Origin: Typha latifolia
Taxonomy: Eukaryota > Streptophyta > Magnoliopsida > Poales > Typhaceae
Length of the DNA: 64,000 nt
Direction: 5' to 3'
Assembly (NCBI GenBank): GCA_019914945.1
Contig: CM034107.1
Span: 7,440,001 to 7,504,000, forward strand
Positions 60,350-64,000 of this stretch are shown in pieces. The translations under genes were made by a program, and so were the position numbers. The notes beneath the pieces are model-generated. The model worked only from the letters and a program-made list of their open reading frames with translations, had not been told where the DNA came from and did not search any database. The stretch's first letter is position 1. Each line of letters opens with the position of its first letter.

Positions 60350-61221
60350 TGAAAAAATCCCTAGAGACAAGTATGTATCTAAATACTAGGCAATGATATC
60401 ACTCGTTCGCTTAAGTAAAATTCCGTAGAAATATTAAGAACGAAAGCAGAGATGAACGCCAAGATTTTAACGTGGAGAAACCCAAACGGGAAAAAACCAC
60501 GGATCCAAACTCGGATCAAAACCAATCACTATGATAGTAGCAGTTACAAGACTGACTCACAAAACAACCCGTCGATACAAACGACTTTGTTCCTCTCAGT
60601 CTTGATCCCTAGAACCCACGATTCACTGCTTCTTGTGATTGAAGTCCAATCTCAGTAGCCCTCGAGATTGATCTTTCGTCAGGATAGCCCTTAAGATGAA
60701 AGATTAAGTTTTGTAGATGAGTGGAACCTTGATAGTTGAAGAATCGATATAGCCTCAAGAAGTCTCTTTCAATAATGCTACTTCAACCACCCTCAAGATA
60801 GGGCATCACAATCCTTATATATGATCTTCAAAATAGAGCCAAATCCAAGTCTTATCCGTACTCACGAAAGTCTAATTTTATCAAACTTCGTTGGTGCGTT
60901 CGAACGCGGCCCGGGTGCGTTCAAATGCGACAACTTGAATTCTTCAAGTTGCGTTTGAACACGTTTCTGAACGCAGTTCTCGGTCTGTGTGAACGCAGTA
61001 CCCGCATTCGAACGCGTTTGTGAACGCGACTCTCTGTCTGTGTGAACGCAGTACCCGCATTCGAACGCGTTTGTGAACGCGGTGTGAACTCGACGGCTTT
61101 TCTCCAATAATCTTGCAATTCTTCAAATCAGAGATATTCTAGACTTGTGTAAAGCTCATATATATGAAAAAATACACTTAGAATATTTTGTACACAATTG
61201 CCAATAAATAAAAACCTAATA
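60350..61221 (-). repeat. Sirevirus-like 3' LTR
   Basis: It runs TGAAAAA...CCTAATA on the plus strand, the reverse complement of the solo LTR at 12268-13243 with smaller deletions (872 vs 976 bp). The palindrome cluster at 60890-61090 (three TTCGAA) is upstream of the TATA box (60813-60821, minus) in element orientation. Confidence 0.85.
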
Positions 61222-61560
61222 ATCTCCCACTTTGGCAATTTGTGACAAAACACCTAGGTTACAAGATATTACACAGACTTCAAATTGAGCAATCAACAAG
61301 ACTAGAATATTTTGCACATCAATCCCTGCAAATAAACATATACCAATCCAAGATCAAGTGAAAATAACTTGAAATGAATAAACAATCCAAACACAAGTTA
61401 TCAATGGAGCATAAGTTCAAAAGTACTTAAACAGACAAAGTTCACAATTTCTGCAGGCAAAGTTATAAGCAAGATTAGAAAGACAGAAAGACTCTAATGA
61501 TCTCTCCCTATTGCCATGCTCCCCCTACACACATAGACACCTAGGAACTCTCCCCCTTTT
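61222..61560 (-). promoter_or_regulatory. Multiple polypurine tracts
   Basis: On the minus strand three purine runs precede the LTR: aaaaaagggggagag (61546-61560), tagggggagcatggcaatagg (about 61505-61525) and ccaaagtgggagat (61222-61235) at the LTR edge. The last is the likely plus-strand primer. Repeated tracts of this type are known from Sireviruses. Confidence 0.7.
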
Positions 61561-61651
61561 TTGCCACAAATGCCAAAGACTAGGAACTCGAAGGAAACTG
61601 ACGCTGAAGAATCGTCAACACAGAATCAAGGACAGTCCCCTGACGAGCTTG

Positions 61652-62632
61652 CTAAGTTCGTAAATAATTCACGGTTGAATGGAGATCCTGCACTTGAGTA
61701 CTAAGCTGATCAAAATGGTCAGAGTACTTTGGTAACTTCCCCTCAGAGTGAGATGTGTCACCGTCAGAGCTATCATCAGAACTGTCAGGGTGCGATGAGC
61801 GACCAGCGGCAGAAGAGGACGACGGCTTGAGAGGAGACGACTGGTCGTGAGCTTGACTCCGCTTAAGAGTAATCCGATCCAACGGTTTGTGCGAAGTAAC
61901 GGAAGGTTCCGAAGCATCCACACGCACCCCACTCTGAGTGCACAAATTCGTAATAATGATGCCAAACGGTAACCCCTCACGAGGTGCTTATTTCTGTGCA
62001 GCTGTGAGAATTGAATCATAGATCACCGCAGCCAAATCAACAGAGACTCCATATAACATTGCATGAAGAAGGAATGCACGATCCAGACTGATACTGGAAT
62101 GTCGAGTCTTGGGAGTAACGTTGGACAAACAAAACAGGTGAAGCATGCGAGCCACTGGTGTCAGTTTCGCATGCGGCATCATGTTTCCCTTCCAACGTTC
62201 CCCTTTGATCAGTACTGTGCCAGCATATTCAGCGACATCAGGAAGTGGAGCAGACGTGGGATACTGGAACTCACCATCAGGAAGACGAAGTTCAGCGCGA
62301 ATAACATCAGAGTCCAAGTATACAGACACTCCACGAACAGTAGAACGAATACAGCGTTCTAAAACTGTGGCATTACAAAAGAATTCACGAACAACTTCCA
62401 CATAAGCAGTCCCGCTCATCCGACACACCGATAACCATCCTCGCTCAGTAAATATCTGTTCGATCCCCAAAGATGAAAAATCGGAAATGACCACGGGTCG
62501 TTCACAAATAACAGGACGGGTGCCAAAATTATGTTTGTATCGCCCTGCAGCCGTTGAAGTAGAAAACTTTGGGGCCGAAGATGGTGACGAAGGCGGCCTA
62601 GGTTTCTTGGAAACTGCAGCTTTCCTAGGCAT
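61652..62632 (-). pseudogene. Plant-transposon-protein-like ORF with one stop
   Basis: It begins MPRKAAVSKKPRPPSSPSS at 62632 (an upstream in-frame Met at 62656 is possible). A Pro/Ser-rich basic start is followed by a domain (about residues 35-215) like the 'putative plant transposon protein' family: FFCNATVLE, a RGVSVYLDSDVIRAELRLPD region, the WKGNMM...LTPVARMLHLF region and RAFLLHAMLYGVSVD. A TAA near 61989 interrupts it; the same frame then stays open to 61652 with a Ser/Asp-rich tail. Its place, after pol and before the 3' LTR, is where Sireviruses may carry an extra, envelope-like ORF. I see no transmembrane segment. Confidence 0.6.
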
Positions 62633-64000
62633 TCTTGAGAAAGAAACAAGATGCAAGATTCAATACATTCCCAAAGCAACAAAAAAAAACCAAGAAATCA
62701 AAAAGAAATCAAGAAACCATGAAGGCCCTAAATGAAATCCATCATCCACTTGAAAACGCTAAGATATCACGTTCAATCACACAAGAAACATCAAGATAGT
62801 AACTTTAATGTGATCAAAACTTGAAAATGCATGAAATCAATCAAGATCAAAAGACATAATTGAATAAAAAAATAGGAAAATTGATGGATGATCATACCTC
62901 GCAAAAGTGAAGAAAAACTCAGAAATTCGGCCAAAAGATGCAAGATCCAGAGGAGAACTACCCTCTAAAAGGGTTTGTAGTGAGAAATTTGATGAAAAAT
63001 ACCAAGATCTTGAAGATTTGAGAGGTAGGAAATGATGGGTTTCTAGGGTTTGGAAGATGGAAGATGAAAACCCTTGGGTTCGGACGCAATATTTAAAGAA
63101 TCCTCGAGTGCGTTCGAACGCACCAGTCTGCGCGTTCGAACGCGCCAGTCACCGCGTTCGAACTCAAAAATTTGCGTTCGAACGCCCTTTTTTTTTTTTT
63201 TTTTTAAGTAAAAAGTCTTAAAAAAATCAAAAAATCTTTTTGGAGATGCAATTCTAGAAATTCAAAATAGATTCAAGACATAGAATATGACAATCGAATG
63301 AAATAAGTCATACACAGATCAACCAAATCATCAAAAGCATATTATAATCAATTCTAATACATCACTCAAAATTAAATTAATCTTGATTGATCATAACAAT
63401 ATGCATATGCAAGGTGAGCATAGATAACATGAAACATTCTTCTTAAATAAACTTTACTATTTAAACAATGATACTACACAGTAGTCAAACCAACTTAGTA
63501 TTTAAATTTGCACTTTTCGACTTCATAACTGAACAGAATTTTTCCTGTATTATTTTTTTTTATAAATAAACCATATAGGTGCAATGATGACTTTCACACA
63601 TGAGTAGGTAGCCCTTTTCTTGTAGTACAAATCAAACAATGTGCCAGAATATATACACAAATAGCAAAATTTTTATTTAATTTGCAAGTAATGTACTGAG
63701 TCAAACTGGACTCTAAACAAGATGGCTTTCACACTAACTCATTGTAGCCCTTTTCAATGATCTTTTATGGACACATTTGTAATGACTAAGCATGAGGTCA
63801 AACTGTGCAAATCAAGGTCAATAGTGAGCTATTTAAAAAGAATTTCATGATGTCATGCTCACTCAAAAATATACACACGTTATGAGTGCATTAATTTCAG
63901 TATAATTATCATAGAAGTCGAGAGAGTGAATAATTCAGAAATGATACAATATACTACAAGATGACAAAATTGACTATAATAACTCATAATCAAGAGAAAA
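62633..64000 (-). other. Sirevirus-like interior, non-coding part
   Basis: AT-rich sequence with another palindrome cluster (63105-63190, four TTCGAA) outside any LTR, then a T-run (63187-63207). No pol-like protein seen to the window end. Confidence 0.5.

Larger units (their letters stand above)
60350..64000 (-). mobile_element. Sirevirus-like Ty1/copia element, 3' part
   Basis: The 3' LTR (60350-61221) is preceded, in element sense, by several polypurine runs and by an ORF resembling plant transposon proteins; the rest extends beyond the window end. Multiple polypurine tracts with a 'ttgccaaagtgggagat' boundary are a known Sirevirus feature. No gag or pol is inside the window, so the superfamily is inferred from these non-coding marks. 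It is inserted in the gag of C5. Confidence 0.7.

Overview
This is plant nuclear DNA, almost certainly an intergenic, transposon-dense region. The one intact host gene is an intronless receptor-like kinase with high GC3, which leans towards a monocot; that is an inference. The rest is AT-rich sequence filled with nested LTR retrotransposons. The repeat families are named here only for this window: B, C, D and E are Ty3/gypsy chromovirus-like; F is a long non-coding repeat that starts TGTAACACCC; H and I are diverged LTRs; S is a Ty1/copia Sirevirus-like element.

Layout. 1-7892: a B-type LTR, a fragment of C-type integrase, and element B1 (+), whose protease is split by a solo C LTR. 7893-14942: unclassified AT-rich sequence with a long (GA)n tract and the last two exons of an unidentified host gene on the minus strand; a solo S LTR sits in the intron between them. 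14943-32035: copies of repeat F, one split by element B2 (18108-23362, minus, 5-bp TSD TTTTC), and one inverted pair. 32790-46129: LTR I, C2 (+), D (-) and a three-LTR C3 complex (+). 47542-48960 (-): a SOBIR1-like receptor kinase that lacks the LRR ectodomain. 49648-57381: an RNase H-like fragment, F copies, solo LTRs H and C4, and element E, whose gag start is fused to a WW domain of the plant DEAD-box helicase type. 57382-64000: C5 (-), cut by a Sirevirus-like 3' end (-) that carries a plant-transposon-protein-like ORF.

Four observations stand out. (1) B1 and B2 share the same loss of reverse transcriptase and RNase H while keeping protease and integrase; B2 has well-matched LTRs and a TSD, so this looks like a non-autonomous family that has moved as such. 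(2) C-family LTRs end in tandem arrays of 0 to 8 primer-binding-site-like units that lie inside the TG...CA LTR boundary, suggesting LTR growth by PBS duplication. (3) A palindrome, GCGTTCGAACGC and variants, forms clusters just upstream of the TATA box in LTRs of both Ty3/gypsy and Ty1/copia families. (4) The receptor kinase keeps the SOBIR1-type GxxxG transmembrane helix and kinase but replaces the LRRs with a short N-glycosylation-sequon repeat.

Reading was by eye. Family names are from motif recognition, boundaries marked approximate are uncertain, and no database search or alignment was run.
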